From the NCBI RefSeq assembly GCF_000818175.1, contig NZ_JTIY01000001.1, positions 2,728,609-2,765,605 on the forward strand: a stretch of 36,997 nucleotides of DNA. The letters run 5' to 3'. Every line of letters starts with the position of its first letter. Position 1 is the stretch's first letter. A program made the position numbers and the translations under genes. The notes under the pieces were generated by a model. That model saw only the letters and a list, made by a program, of their open reading frames with translations, did no database searches and was not told where the DNA came from. The stretch is from Streptomyces sp. AcH 505. GTDB lineage: Bacteria > Actinomycetota > Actinomycetes > Streptomycetales > Streptomycetaceae. Shown in pieces: positions 22,862 to 30,219 of this stretch.

Positions 22862-24259
22862 ATGACGCTCGCCGATCTGATCGCCCAGGCGCGTACCGCC
22901 CTGAACACCGCGATCACCACCCGCCAGCAGGAGCAGGACGCGCTCGTCGCGCTGCGCTCCGACCCGAACCTGACCGAGGACGCCGTCACCGCCCGGGTCG
23001 CCACCCGTGACGCGGCGGACGCCGAGGTCACCACCCGCTCGGCTGCGCTCGACGAGCTGCTTGCCGAGCAGGCCCGCGAGGACGAGATCGCCGCACTGTC
23101 GGCCCGCACCGTCCCCGCGGCCACCCGCGCCCCGGCCTACGACCAGGTCGCCCGGGTCGGGCAGGAGGAGCGCACCTACCGGCCCGACCAGGACCGGCGC
23201 GGTGCCGGATTCCAGGGCGACGTCCTGGGCGCGTTCCTCGGCGACTACGAGGCGCAGGCCCGGCTCGGCCGGCACATGACCGAGGAGCGGACCGAGCGCG
23301 GCAACCGCATCCGCGAGACCCGCGCTGTGGGCACCGGCGCCTTCGCCGGCCTGGTCATCCCGCAGTACCTCACCGACATGTACGCGCCGCTGGCCCGCGC
23401 CAACCGCCCGTTCGCCGACGCCTGCCGCCCGCACGTCCTGCCTTCGCAGGGCATGACGGTGGAGATCTCCCGGATCACCACCGGGTCCGGTGTCGACACT
23501 CAGGCGGCGGAGAACGACGCGGTGACCGAGACGAACATGGACGACACCGGACTGTCCGTCCCGGTGCGCACCGCGGCCGGCCAGCAGACCGCGTCCCGGC
23601 AGTCGATCGAGCGCGGGGCCGGGGTCGAGGACGTCATCCTCGACGACCTGTTCCGGGCCTACGGCAGCCGCCTGGACACCACCATGCTCAACGCGGCAAC
23701 GGTGGGCCTGAGCAACGTGGCCACCACGGTGGCGTACACCGACGCCAGCCCGACCACGGCCGAGCTGTACCCGAAGGTCATCGAAGGACTCTCGGGTGTG
23801 GAGAGCGCGCTGCTCGACCAGGCGTCCGGCGACAACCTCGCGGTCATGCACTCGCGCCGCTGGTACTGGATGCAGAACGCCATGGGCACCTCGTACCCGC
23901 TGATCACTCAGCCGGGTGTCGTGGCCCAGACCCTCGGTGCGAACTACGCCGAGGCGTATGGGCGCGGCGTGCGCGGCATCCTGCCCAACGGCACTCCGGT
24001 CATCGTCGACAACAACATCGTGACGAACCTGGGGGCCGGCACGAACGAGGACGAGATCTACCTCGTGGACCGGCAGGAGTGCCACCTCTGGGAGGACCCG
24101 GACGCCCCGGTCTACATCCGTGCCGAGCAGGCGAAGGCGGCCAACCTCGGGGTCCTGATGGTCGTCTACGGCTACTACGCCTTCACCTTCCAGCGGCAGC
24201 CGCACGCCCGGAAGATCGCGGGCACCGGCCTGGTCACGCCGACGTTCACCGGCGCCTGA
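22862..24259 (+). CDS. Major capsid protein (HK97 fold) with N-terminal scaffold domain
   Basis: 465 residues from the ATG at 22862. Residues 1 to about 110 are a long charged coiled coil (Ala/Glu/Arg/Gln-rich), the delta domain that serves as internal scaffold and is removed by the protease upstream. The HK97 fold follows: GLVIPQYLTDMYAPLARANRPFA, the E-loop region around PVRTAAGQQTASRQSIERG, and the P-domain with LAVMHSRRWYWMQNA and PVIVDNNIV. Length after cleavage would be about 350 residues, normal for this family. A terminator hairpin just behind it probably lets capsid be made in excess over the tail genes. Confidence 0.93.
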   Translation: MTLADLIAQARTALNTAITTRQQEQDALVALRSDPNLTEDAVTARVATRDAADAEVTTRSAALDELLAEQAREDEIAALSARTVPAATRAPAYDQVARVGQEERTYRPDQDRRGAGFQGDVLGAFLGDYEAQARLGRHMTEERTERGNRIRETRAVGTGAFAGLVIPQYLTDMYAPLARANRPFADACRPHVLPSQGMTVEISRITTGSGVDTQAAENDAVTETNMDDTGLSVPVRTAAGQQTASRQSIERGAGVEDVILDDLFRAYGSRLDTTMLNAATVGLSNVATTVAYTDASPTTAELYPKVIEGLSGVESALLDQASGDNLAVMHSRRWYWMQNAMGTSYPLITQPGVVAQTLGANYAEAYGRGVRGILPNGTPVIVDNNIVTNLGAGTNEDEIYLVDRQECHLWEDPDAPVYIRAEQAKAANLGVLMVVYGYYAFTFQRQPHARKIAGTGLVTPTFTGA

Positions 24260-24271
24260 TCCCTTTTCGTG

Positions 24272-24303
24272 CAGGGCCCGCCTCGTACACGGGGCGGGCC
24301 CTG
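24272..24303 (+). terminator. Attenuating terminator after capsid gene
   Basis: Perfect 11-bp stem CAGGGCCCGCC / GGCGGGCCCTG, 10-nt loop. The downstream gene begins 26 bp later with no clear promoter, so partial read-through is likely. Confidence 0.75.
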
Positions 24304-24329
24304 TCCGTACCGAATCGCTGGAGGATGCG

Positions 24330-24554
24330 ATGAGCGACGAACCCCAGACCGACGACCCGATGGTCGCGGCGCTCCTGCGCGAGCGCGCCGGCTACGCGAC
24401 CCGGGGCATGGACGAGCGTGTAGCCCAGGTCGACGAGCAGCTGAAGCTGCGCGGCCACGCGCCGTCGGCCAGTCCCACCCCGGGCCCGTCGACCGGCGAT
24501 GCCCGGTCGGCGGCGCCGAAGTCCCGCCAGCCGCGGCGGACCGAGAAGACCTGA
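24330..24554 (+). CDS. Small protein behind capsid
   Basis: 74 residues from the ATG at 24330 with GGAGGATGC upstream. The N-terminal half is a helix (DDPMVAALLRERAGYATRGMDERVAQVDEQLKLRG region); the C-terminus is Pro/Ser/Arg-rich and disordered. Similar short proteins stand between capsid and connector genes in many actinophages, but none has a firm role. Hypothetical. Confidence 0.65.
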   Translation: MSDEPQTDDPMVAALLRERAGYATRGMDERVAQVDEQLKLRGHAPSASPTPGPSTGDARSAAPKSRQPRRTEKT

Positions 24555-24555
24555 C

Positions 24556-25140
24556 GTGGCCCAGGACTACGGCACCGTCGCCGCGCTCAAGGACCGCAGC
24601 AACATCGACCCGTCGGACGACAGCCGTGACGAGCAGCTGGCCAAGGCGCTCGCCGCAGCATCGCGCGGCATCGAGCGCGCGTGCGGCCGCCGGTTCTGGC
24701 TGGACGAGGAGCCCGTGGCGCGGACCTTCAACCTGCGGGGCCGGGTCGTGCGCGAGGCGGACGGGGATCTCCTCCTGGTCGGCGACATCGGCAGCCTCGA
24801 AGGGCTGACCGTCCAGACCGGATCAGGGCCCGTCACCGGCTACGAGACCAGCCCGGACAACGCCCTGCTGGACGGGGCGCCGATCACCGGGCTGCTGCGC
24901 GTCAGCGGCACCTGGGGTACGGCCGCCACCCGCGTGCAGGTCACCGCCAGGTTCGGTTGGCCGGCCGTCCCGGACGACGTGGCCGAGGCCGCGCTCATCC
25001 AGGCCGCCCGCCTCTACAAGCGCAAGGACAGCCCGGAGGGCGTGACCGGCTCGGCCGAGTGGGGTGTGGTCCGGCTGTCCCGCCGGGACCCCGACGTCTG
25101 GGCGCTGATCGAACCGTTCATCCTCCCCGGCTTCGGATAG
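24556..25140 (+). CDS. Head-tail connector (HK97 gp6-like)
   Basis: 194 residues from a GTG one base after the previous stop. The start VAQDYGTVAALKDRSNIDPS, then the helical stretch AKALAAASRGIERACGRRFW, with later VTARFGWPAVPDDVAEAALI and LYKRKDSPEG, is the standard pattern of gp6-type adaptors that join the portal ring to the tail. Position directly after capsid agrees. Confidence 0.8.
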   Translation: MAQDYGTVAALKDRSNIDPSDDSRDEQLAKALAAASRGIERACGRRFWLDEEPVARTFNLRGRVVREADGDLLLVGDIGSLEGLTVQTGSGPVTGYETSPDNALLDGAPITGLLRVSGTWGTAATRVQVTARFGWPAVPDDVAEAALIQAARLYKRKDSPEGVTGSAEWGVVRLSRRDPDVWALIEPFILPGFG

Positions 25141-25153
25141 AGAGGGACCGCCC

Positions 25154-25363
25154 ATGAAGATCCGCATGCTGGTCGAGATGAGCGGCACGCGCGACGGCCA
25201 GCCCTGGCCCGCGAAGGGCGTGCCCACCGAACTGCCCACCGCCGCGGCCGCGCACCTCGTCGCGGCCGGCGTCGCCGAGGAAGTACCCGACGGCGGCGCG
25301 CCGGCCGCGCGCAAGCGCAGAGAACCGCGAGGTGATCGCCATGCAGATGGCGGCGATTCGTGA
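25154..25363 (+). CDS. Small hypothetical protein
   Basis: 69 residues, ATG at 25154 after GAGAGGGACC. The core (KIRMLVEMSGTRDGQPWPAK, then GVPTELPTAAAAHLVAAGVA) is a small beta-alpha unit common in phage head-completion regions. Its 3' end overlaps the next gene by 23 bp in another frame. No known function. Confidence 0.65.
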   Translation: MKIRMLVEMSGTRDGQPWPAKGVPTELPTAAAAHLVAAGVAEEVPDGGAPAARKRREPRGDRHADGGDS

Positions 25364-25787
25364 CGCGATCGCGGACGCGGCGCGGGCCGTGGTCCTGCCG
25401 GAGGGCATGCCGAAGCTGACGTGCACCGGGTATGTCCCGGACTCCGTCGTCGCCCCGCACTTCTTCTGCGGCGAGTACACCGTCGACTTCGACAAGGCGA
25501 TGCGCCGCAGCCTCGACGAGGTCGAGCTGACCTGCCGGGTCCTGGTGGGCCGGGCCGATGACAAGTCGGCGCAGGTGATCCTCGACGCGATGCTGTCCGG
25601 CTCCGGGCCCGGGTCCCTGAAGCAGGCCATCGAGCAGGCTCGGGGCGCCCCGGGCGAGTCCGCGCTGGGCGGCCTGGCCGACGACTTCCACGTCATGCGT
25701 GTGCAGGGCTACCGCTGGTACGAGCACCAGGGCACGCAGTTCGTCGGCGCCGAACTCGCCATCAAGATCATTGGAGAGGGGGCCTGA
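25341..25787 (+). CDS. Probable tail-completion / tail terminator protein
   Basis: 148 residues from the ATG at 25341, chosen because GAGGTGAT, nearly a perfect anti-16S match, stands four bases before it; an in-frame GTG at 25332 is less likely. It starts MAAIRDAIADAARAVVLPEG and has alternating strands and helices as in tail-terminator proteins, which cap the tail tube. The call rests on position between connector and tube proteins. Its TGA overlaps the next ATG. Confidence 0.6.
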   Translation: MQMAAIRDAIADAARAVVLPEGMPKLTCTGYVPDSVVAPHFFCGEYTVDFDKAMRRSLDEVELTCRVLVGRADDKSAQVILDAMLSGSGPGSLKQAIEQARGAPGESALGGLADDFHVMRVQGYRWYEHQGTQFVGAELAIKIIGEGA

Positions 25788-26521
25788 TGGGCAAGCAAGT
25801 GCTGCTCGATTGCAGGCTGTTCAGCCCGGGGGCGGACCTGTCAGGCGCCTCCAACAAGATCGAGCTGTCCTCGGAGATCGAGGACAAGGACACGACCAAC
25901 TACCGCAGCCAGGGGTGGAAGGAAGTCATCGGCGGGCTGGGCTCGGCGGAGATCTCCGGCGAGGGGCAGTGGGAGGCTGGCGACCCCGGGCTCGTCGACA
26001 ACGCATCCTGGTCCGACCTCGGCGGCCGCGGTCCCTACACGGTCTGCCCCAACGACAGCGTCGTTGGCGCCCTGGCGTACTTCACCCTCGGGATGCGCAC
26101 CGACTACAAGCTGGGTGACGCGGTCGGCGAGGTCGCCCCCTGGACCGGCACGGTGAAGTCGTCGTGGCCGATGGTGCGCGGACAGATCGCCCACCCGCCG
26201 GGGACCGCCCGCACCGCGACCGGTCTCGGCACCGCCCTCAACCTCGGGGCCATCCCGGCCGGGAAGCGGCTCTACGCCGCGCTGCACGTCCTGTCGGCGG
26301 CCGGCACCACCCCGTCCCTCACTGCCCGGATCGAGTCCGACGACAGCGCCGGATTCGCCTCGCCCACCACGCAGCTGACGTTCGCTCCGGCCACCGCGCC
26401 CGGCGGACAGATCCTGCGCGGTGACGGGCTGGCCCTGGCGGACACGTACTACCGGGTCGCCTGGACCATCTCCGGCACCGCGCCCAGTTTCATGCTCGCC
26501 GTCTCTCTCGGAATCAGGTGA
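25787..26521 (+). CDS. Tail-tube-like protein, longer paralogue
   Basis: 244 residues. The N-terminal 60 residues (VLLDCRLFSPGADLSG, IEDKDTTNYRSQGWKEVIGG) are clearly related to the next gene's product. The remaining part adds a beta-rich stretch that runs to a C-terminal segment with GTARTATGLGTALNLG and LTARIESDDSAGF, resembling a decoration domain. Two such paralogues next to each other could mean that one is the main tube and the other a minor or capping tube form. The sequence does not tell which is dominant. Confidence 0.75.
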   Translation: MGKQVLLDCRLFSPGADLSGASNKIELSSEIEDKDTTNYRSQGWKEVIGGLGSAEISGEGQWEAGDPGLVDNASWSDLGGRGPYTVCPNDSVVGALAYFTLGMRTDYKLGDAVGEVAPWTGTVKSSWPMVRGQIAHPPGTARTATGLGTALNLGAIPAGKRLYAALHVLSAAGTTPSLTARIESDDSAGFASPTTQLTFAPATAPGGQILRGDGLALADTYYRVAWTISGTAPSFMLAVSLGIR

Positions 26522-26527
26522 TCCCCC

Positions 26528-26938
26528 ATGGCAAAGATGGTTCTGCTGGCGGCATTCGTCAGCCTCGGTGGTAGCGACCTCTCGGGCTACGCCCGCAAGG
26601 CTGAGGTCAGCGTGGAGGTGGAGGACAAGGACGTCACCACCTACGCGTCGCTCGGGTGGAAGGAAGTCCTCGGCGGTCTCAAGTCCGGTGAGCTGGGGCT
26701 GGAGTTCCTCCAGGACGTGGCCGCCACGAAGATCGACGCGATCATGTGGCCGCTGCTGGGGACCGTCGTCCCCTTCGCTGTGCGCCTCGACAACGCGGCC
26801 AAGTCGACGTCCAACCCGGAGTGGACCGGCAACGTCCTGATCAACGGGTGGAACCCCATCGAGGGATCCGTCGGTGACGAGGCGTCGGTGTCCGTCGGCT
26901 ACCCGACGTCCGGGGCCGTGGTCCGGGCCACGGCCTGA
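26528..26938 (+). CDS. Major tail (tube) protein
   Basis: 136 residues, ATG at 26528 six bases after the previous stop. It shares with the upstream protein the pattern DLSGYARKAEVSVEVEDKDV and YASLGWKEVLGG, then goes on as a compact beta fold (LGLEFLQDVAATKIDAIMW, VRLDNAAKSTSN), the usual size and position of a siphovirus tube subunit before the assembly chaperones. Its stop overlaps the next ATG (TGATG). Confidence 0.8.
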   Translation: MAKMVLLAAFVSLGGSDLSGYARKAEVSVEVEDKDVTTYASLGWKEVLGGLKSGELGLEFLQDVAATKIDAIMWPLLGTVVPFAVRLDNAAKSTSNPEWTGNVLINGWNPIEGSVGDEASVSVGYPTSGAVVRATA

Positions 26939-27459
26939 TGCCCTCCGGCGGCCCGCCCTTCGATCTCCGGGTCACGCACGAGGGCCTGGACGCCCTGGTC
27001 CGCGCGATCCGCCAGGAGGCCGACGGCAAGGCCCTGCGCAAGGAACTCGCGAAGAACATGCGCGAGGCGCTGAAGCCCGGGGCGCTGATGGCCAAGTCCT
27101 CGATCATGGCGATGGGCTCGGCCGGTATGGGCACCGGGGCCGGCCTGCGGGCCGGGATCGCGAAGAAGATCCGGCCCGAGGTCAAGCTCGGCGGCCGGTG
27201 GTCCGGCGCCCGGGTGAAGGCGTTCAAGACGCCGGGGCTCCGCGGGTTCGCCAACGCGCCGAAGCGGACCAACCGCAGGAGCGGCGGGTGGCGGACCCTC
27301 ACCTACGGCCACGAGCCGTGGCGCACGCAAGAAGGCAAACGCCAGTGGTTCGACCACGCCTTCGAGAACGACACCGACCAGTACACCCTCGCCGTGCACG
27401 AGGCCATGGAGGACATGGCCCGCCGCCTCGCGGCCAGAGCCCGAGAAGGAAACCGCTGA
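26938..27459 (+). CDS. Minor tail/tail-completion protein (HK97 gp10-like features)
   Basis: 173 residues, start overlapping the tube gene stop. The first part (FDLRVTHEGLDALVRAIRQE, then KALRKELAKNMREALKPGA) is a helix-rich, basic segment like gp10-type proteins; then comes a Gly/Lys-rich stretch and a C-terminal helix ending LAARAREGNR. Gp10-type proteins normally precede the tube gene, so the order here is a little unusual. Uncertain, but it is clearly a structural-module gene. Confidence 0.6.
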   Translation: MPSGGPPFDLRVTHEGLDALVRAIRQEADGKALRKELAKNMREALKPGALMAKSSIMAMGSAGMGTGAGLRAGIAKKIRPEVKLGGRWSGARVKAFKTPGLRGFANAPKRTNRRSGGWRTLTYGHEPWRTQEGKRQWFDHAFENDTDQYTLAVHEAMEDMARRLAARAREGNR

Positions 27460-27869
27460 TGTTCCTCGTCTACACCCCCGAAGGCCAGGCCGAGCCGACG
27501 CGCTGGCGCTACAACCCGAAGAAGCTCATGTCGGTGGAGCGCGAAGACCTTGAGCGGCGCACGGACCGCAACTTCAGCCAGTTCACCACCGACGTCTTGC
27601 AGGGCAACGCCCTGTGCCGGCGGGCCCTGCTGTTCACCTACCTGCGCCGCGACCACGCCAAGGTCAAGTTCGAGGACGTCGACTTCGCGTGGGACGAACT
27701 GTCCCTGGAGTACTCCCGCCAGGAGTTGCAGCAGATGCGCGAGCGGATGCTGGAGAACCTGCACGGTGACCAGCTCGCCGGGGCGCTGGTCACCATCGAC
27801 GCGGAGATCGAGACCGCCTTCGACGATGTCGAGGAAGCGGGAAAAGCCCAGCTGCCGATCGCCGACTGA
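27459..27869 (+). CDS. Tail assembly chaperone, short form (gpG-like)
   Basis: 136 residues from the ATG at 27459 (TGATG overlap). It begins MFLVYTPEGQAEPTRWRYNP and is otherwise helical and acidic, the usual profile of the first tail chaperone, which coats the tape measure during tail growth. It stops at 27867-27869. A slippery heptamer 24 bases before the stop allows a longer product (27459-28015). Confidence 0.85.
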   Translation: MFLVYTPEGQAEPTRWRYNPKKLMSVEREDLERRTDRNFSQFTTDVLQGNALCRRALLFTYLRRDHAKVKFEDVDFAWDELSLEYSRQELQQMRERMLENLHGDQLAGALVTIDAEIETAFDDVEEAGKAQLPIAD

Positions 27870-28015
27870 GGCAGCTCGGCAACGCCGCCCATCTCCTCGG
27901 GATCAAGGCCCGCGACTGGGACACCTTCACGGCCGAAGAGACCGACATGTATCTCGACTGGCTCGACGCGTACAAGAAGGCCAACGACGAGGCCGCCGAA
28001 AAACTGAAGAGGTGA
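27459..28015 (+). CDS. Tail assembly chaperone, frameshifted long form (gpGT-like)
   Basis: Ribosomes slipping -1 at 27839-27845 leave the short frame after 129 codons and continue for 56 codons (SPAADRRLRQLGNAAHLLGI..., TEETDMY-type acidic centre, ending AEKLKR) to TGA at 28013. The added part is protein-like, with a WDTF/DWLDAYKK helical pattern typical of the T part of gpGT. Total about 185 residues. It is followed after seven bases by the tape measure gene, as in lambda-type tails. Confidence 0.85.
27839..27845 (+). promoter_or_regulatory. Programmed -1 frameshift site GGGAAAA
   Basis: In the zero frame the codons are gcG GGA AAA, an exact X XXY YYZ heptamer. After a -1 slip the next codon is AGC at 27845 and the frame is open to 28012. 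GC-rich sequence just behind may pause the ribosome. Confidence 0.85.
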
Positions 28016-28022
28016 GCCGCCC

Positions 28023-30218
28023 GTGTCGGACACATCCCTGGTCTTCAACCTGGTCGCGCGAGACCGGGCCTCCGGCGAAGTCGGCGCGATCGGCGAGAAG
28101 TTCAACACCGCGGCGGCCGGGATCGGCGTGGGGTTCGCGGCGCTGCTCGGCGCCAGCGTCATGCAGAACATGGACATGGAGGCGGCCGGCGACAAGCTCG
28201 CCGCGCAGCTCGGCCTCGGCCCGGCAGAGGCCGCGCAGGTCGCCGAGGTCTCCGCGTCGGTGTACGAGAACGCGTGGGGCGAGTCCGTTGACGAGGTGAA
28301 CCTCGCCATCAAGGGCGTCTACCAGAACATCGGCGACACCTCCCAGGCCGAGGGCGGCCTCGAAGGGATCACGACCAAGGCCCTCGCGCTGGCCTCGACC
28401 TTCGACCAGGACCTGACCATGGCGACGGCCGCCGCCGGGCAGATGATCCGCACCGGCCTCGCGGACAACGCCGACGAGGCGTTCGACATCCTCACCAAGG
28501 GGCTACAGGGCAGCGCCGACAAAGCAGGCGACCTGCTGGAGACGTTCAACGAGTACTCCACCCAGTTCCGGCGGATCGGCCTGGACGGGCAGACGGCAAC
28601 CGGTCTGCTATCGCAGGGGCTGAAGGCCGGCGCCAAGGACGCGGACCAGGTCGCCGACGCCATCGGGCAGTTCGGTGAGCTGACCCTGGCCGGCGGCACA
28701 GCGGTCGACGCCGCGTTCAAGTCCATCGGCCTGTCCTCCACCGACATGGCGAAGAAGATCGGTGCCGGGGGCAGCACTGCCGAGGCGGCCCTGGGGCTGA
28801 CGCTCGACAAGCTACGCGGCACCAAGAACGAGCAGACCAAGCTCAACGCGGCCACCGCGCTGTTCGGCGACCCGGGCACCGTCATGGGCAACGCCCTGTT
28901 CGCCCTGGACCCGGCCACCGCCGCAGCGTCGGCAGGCATGGACAAGACGGCCGGCGCAGCGGACAAGATGGTCAAGTCCGTGGGCGACAACCCGAAGGCC
29001 GCGCTGGAGTCCTTCAAGCGGACCGTGATGACCGAGCTGGGCCAGGCGGCCGGCGGCATCGCCGGATTTGCCATGGACAACATGGGCGCGACCAAGGGAC
29101 TGGTCGGTGCGCTGACCGCGGTCGCCGGGATCATCCTCCTGGTCTCCGCCGCGCAGAAGGTGTACGCCACCTACACGGCGATCGCCACCACGGCGCAGGC
29201 GCTACAGAACTCCACCGCGTTCCTGGCCATCGGCGGGTGGACGCGGATGATGGCCGTCGGCCTGATGGCCTACGCCCGCATCGCCATCGGCGCGGTCGCT
29301 TCGGCCACCACCACGGCGGCCGCATGGGTGGGCAGCGCCCTGGTCTCCATCGGCACCTGGATCGCAGCCGTCGTCCGGGCCGGCCTGACGGCGGCCGGGC
29401 AGTTCCTCATGATGGCCGCGCGCGCCGTTGTGTGGGCCGCGGTCATGGCCGCACAGTGGCTGATCGCGATGGGCCCGATCGGCTGGATCACCGCCGCCGT
29501 CATCGCCCTGGTCGTCCTGATCATCCTCAACTGGGACAAGATCGCGGCGGCCACCGGCGCCGTATGGACCTGGATCTGGGGCAAGATCAAATGGGCGGGG
29601 CAGATGATCCTCGCCGTCTTCCTCAACTTCACCCTCCCCGGTCTGCTGATCAAGCACTGGTCGAAGATCAGGTCCGGGGCGGTGGCCGGGTGGAACGCCG
29701 TGGTCGGCTTCATCCGGACCATGCCCGGAAAGATCAGCGGCGCCCTCGGCAACCTCGGCTCACTCCTGTTCGGCAAGGGCCAGGACGTCGTACGCGGGCT
29801 CCTGCGCGGCGTCCTGTCGATGGGCGGTTGGCTGCGCAGCCAGCTCATGTCATTCGCGAAGGCCGCGGTACCCGGGCCGATCGCCAAGGCCCTCGGGATC
29901 GGCAGCCCGTCGAAGGTGCTCGCCGACGAGGTGGGGCAGTGGATCCCGCCCGGCATCGTCGAAGGCGCCGAGTCGAAGCAGGGCATGCTCGATCAGGCGA
30001 TGGCCGGCCTGGTCCAGGTGCCCTCGTCGTCCGCCGCGCAGGCGATGGGCCGGCAGATGGGGCCCGGCGCCGCACCGCTCATGGCGGGCGGCGGCGGCCG
30101 CGCGCAGGCCGATATCCGTATCGAGATCGCGGGGCCTGCCGAGGTCCGCAAGCTCATCCGCGGCATCGTCCGCAAGGACGGCGGCGGCAACGTCCAGCTC
30201 GCGTTCGGAGGACTGTGA
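28023..30218 (+). CDS. Tape measure protein
   Basis: 731 residues from a GTG at 28023, with AGGTGAG of the preceding stop region as ribosome-binding site. It sets tail length and acts at DNA injection. The long helical N-terminal half has a conserved phage TMP section (AAGQMIRTGLADNADEAFDI and following). The middle holds several hydrophobic segments at about 355-375, 400-450 and 470-505, as usual for TMPs that enter the host membrane. Near the end AKAVPGPIAKALGIGSPSK is the typical GSPS motif. At about 1.5 angstrom per residue the tail would be around 110 nm. Confidence 0.92.
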   Translation: MSDTSLVFNLVARDRASGEVGAIGEKFNTAAAGIGVGFAALLGASVMQNMDMEAAGDKLAAQLGLGPAEAAQVAEVSASVYENAWGESVDEVNLAIKGVYQNIGDTSQAEGGLEGITTKALALASTFDQDLTMATAAAGQMIRTGLADNADEAFDILTKGLQGSADKAGDLLETFNEYSTQFRRIGLDGQTATGLLSQGLKAGAKDADQVADAIGQFGELTLAGGTAVDAAFKSIGLSSTDMAKKIGAGGSTAEAALGLTLDKLRGTKNEQTKLNAATALFGDPGTVMGNALFALDPATAAASAGMDKTAGAADKMVKSVGDNPKAALESFKRTVMTELGQAAGGIAGFAMDNMGATKGLVGALTAVAGIILLVSAAQKVYATYTAIATTAQALQNSTAFLAIGGWTRMMAVGLMAYARIAIGAVASATTTAAAWVGSALVSIGTWIAAVVRAGLTAAGQFLMMAARAVVWAAVMAAQWLIAMGPIGWITAAVIALVVLIILNWDKIAAATGAVWTWIWGKIKWAGQMILAVFLNFTLPGLLIKHWSKIRSGAVAGWNAVVGFIRTMPGKISGALGNLGSLLFGKGQDVVRGLLRGVLSMGGWLRSQLMSFAKAAVPGPIAKALGIGSPSKVLADEVGQWIPPGIVEGAESKQGMLDQAMAGLVQVPSSSAAQAMGRQMGPGAAPLMAGGGGRAQADIRIEIAGPAEVRKLIRGIVRKDGGGNVQLAFGGL

Positions 30219-30219
30219 C

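Noticed and set aside
21719-24205. 828-residue open frame on the minus strand
   Set aside because: Antisense to portal, protease and capsid, whose protein families are clear on the plus strand.
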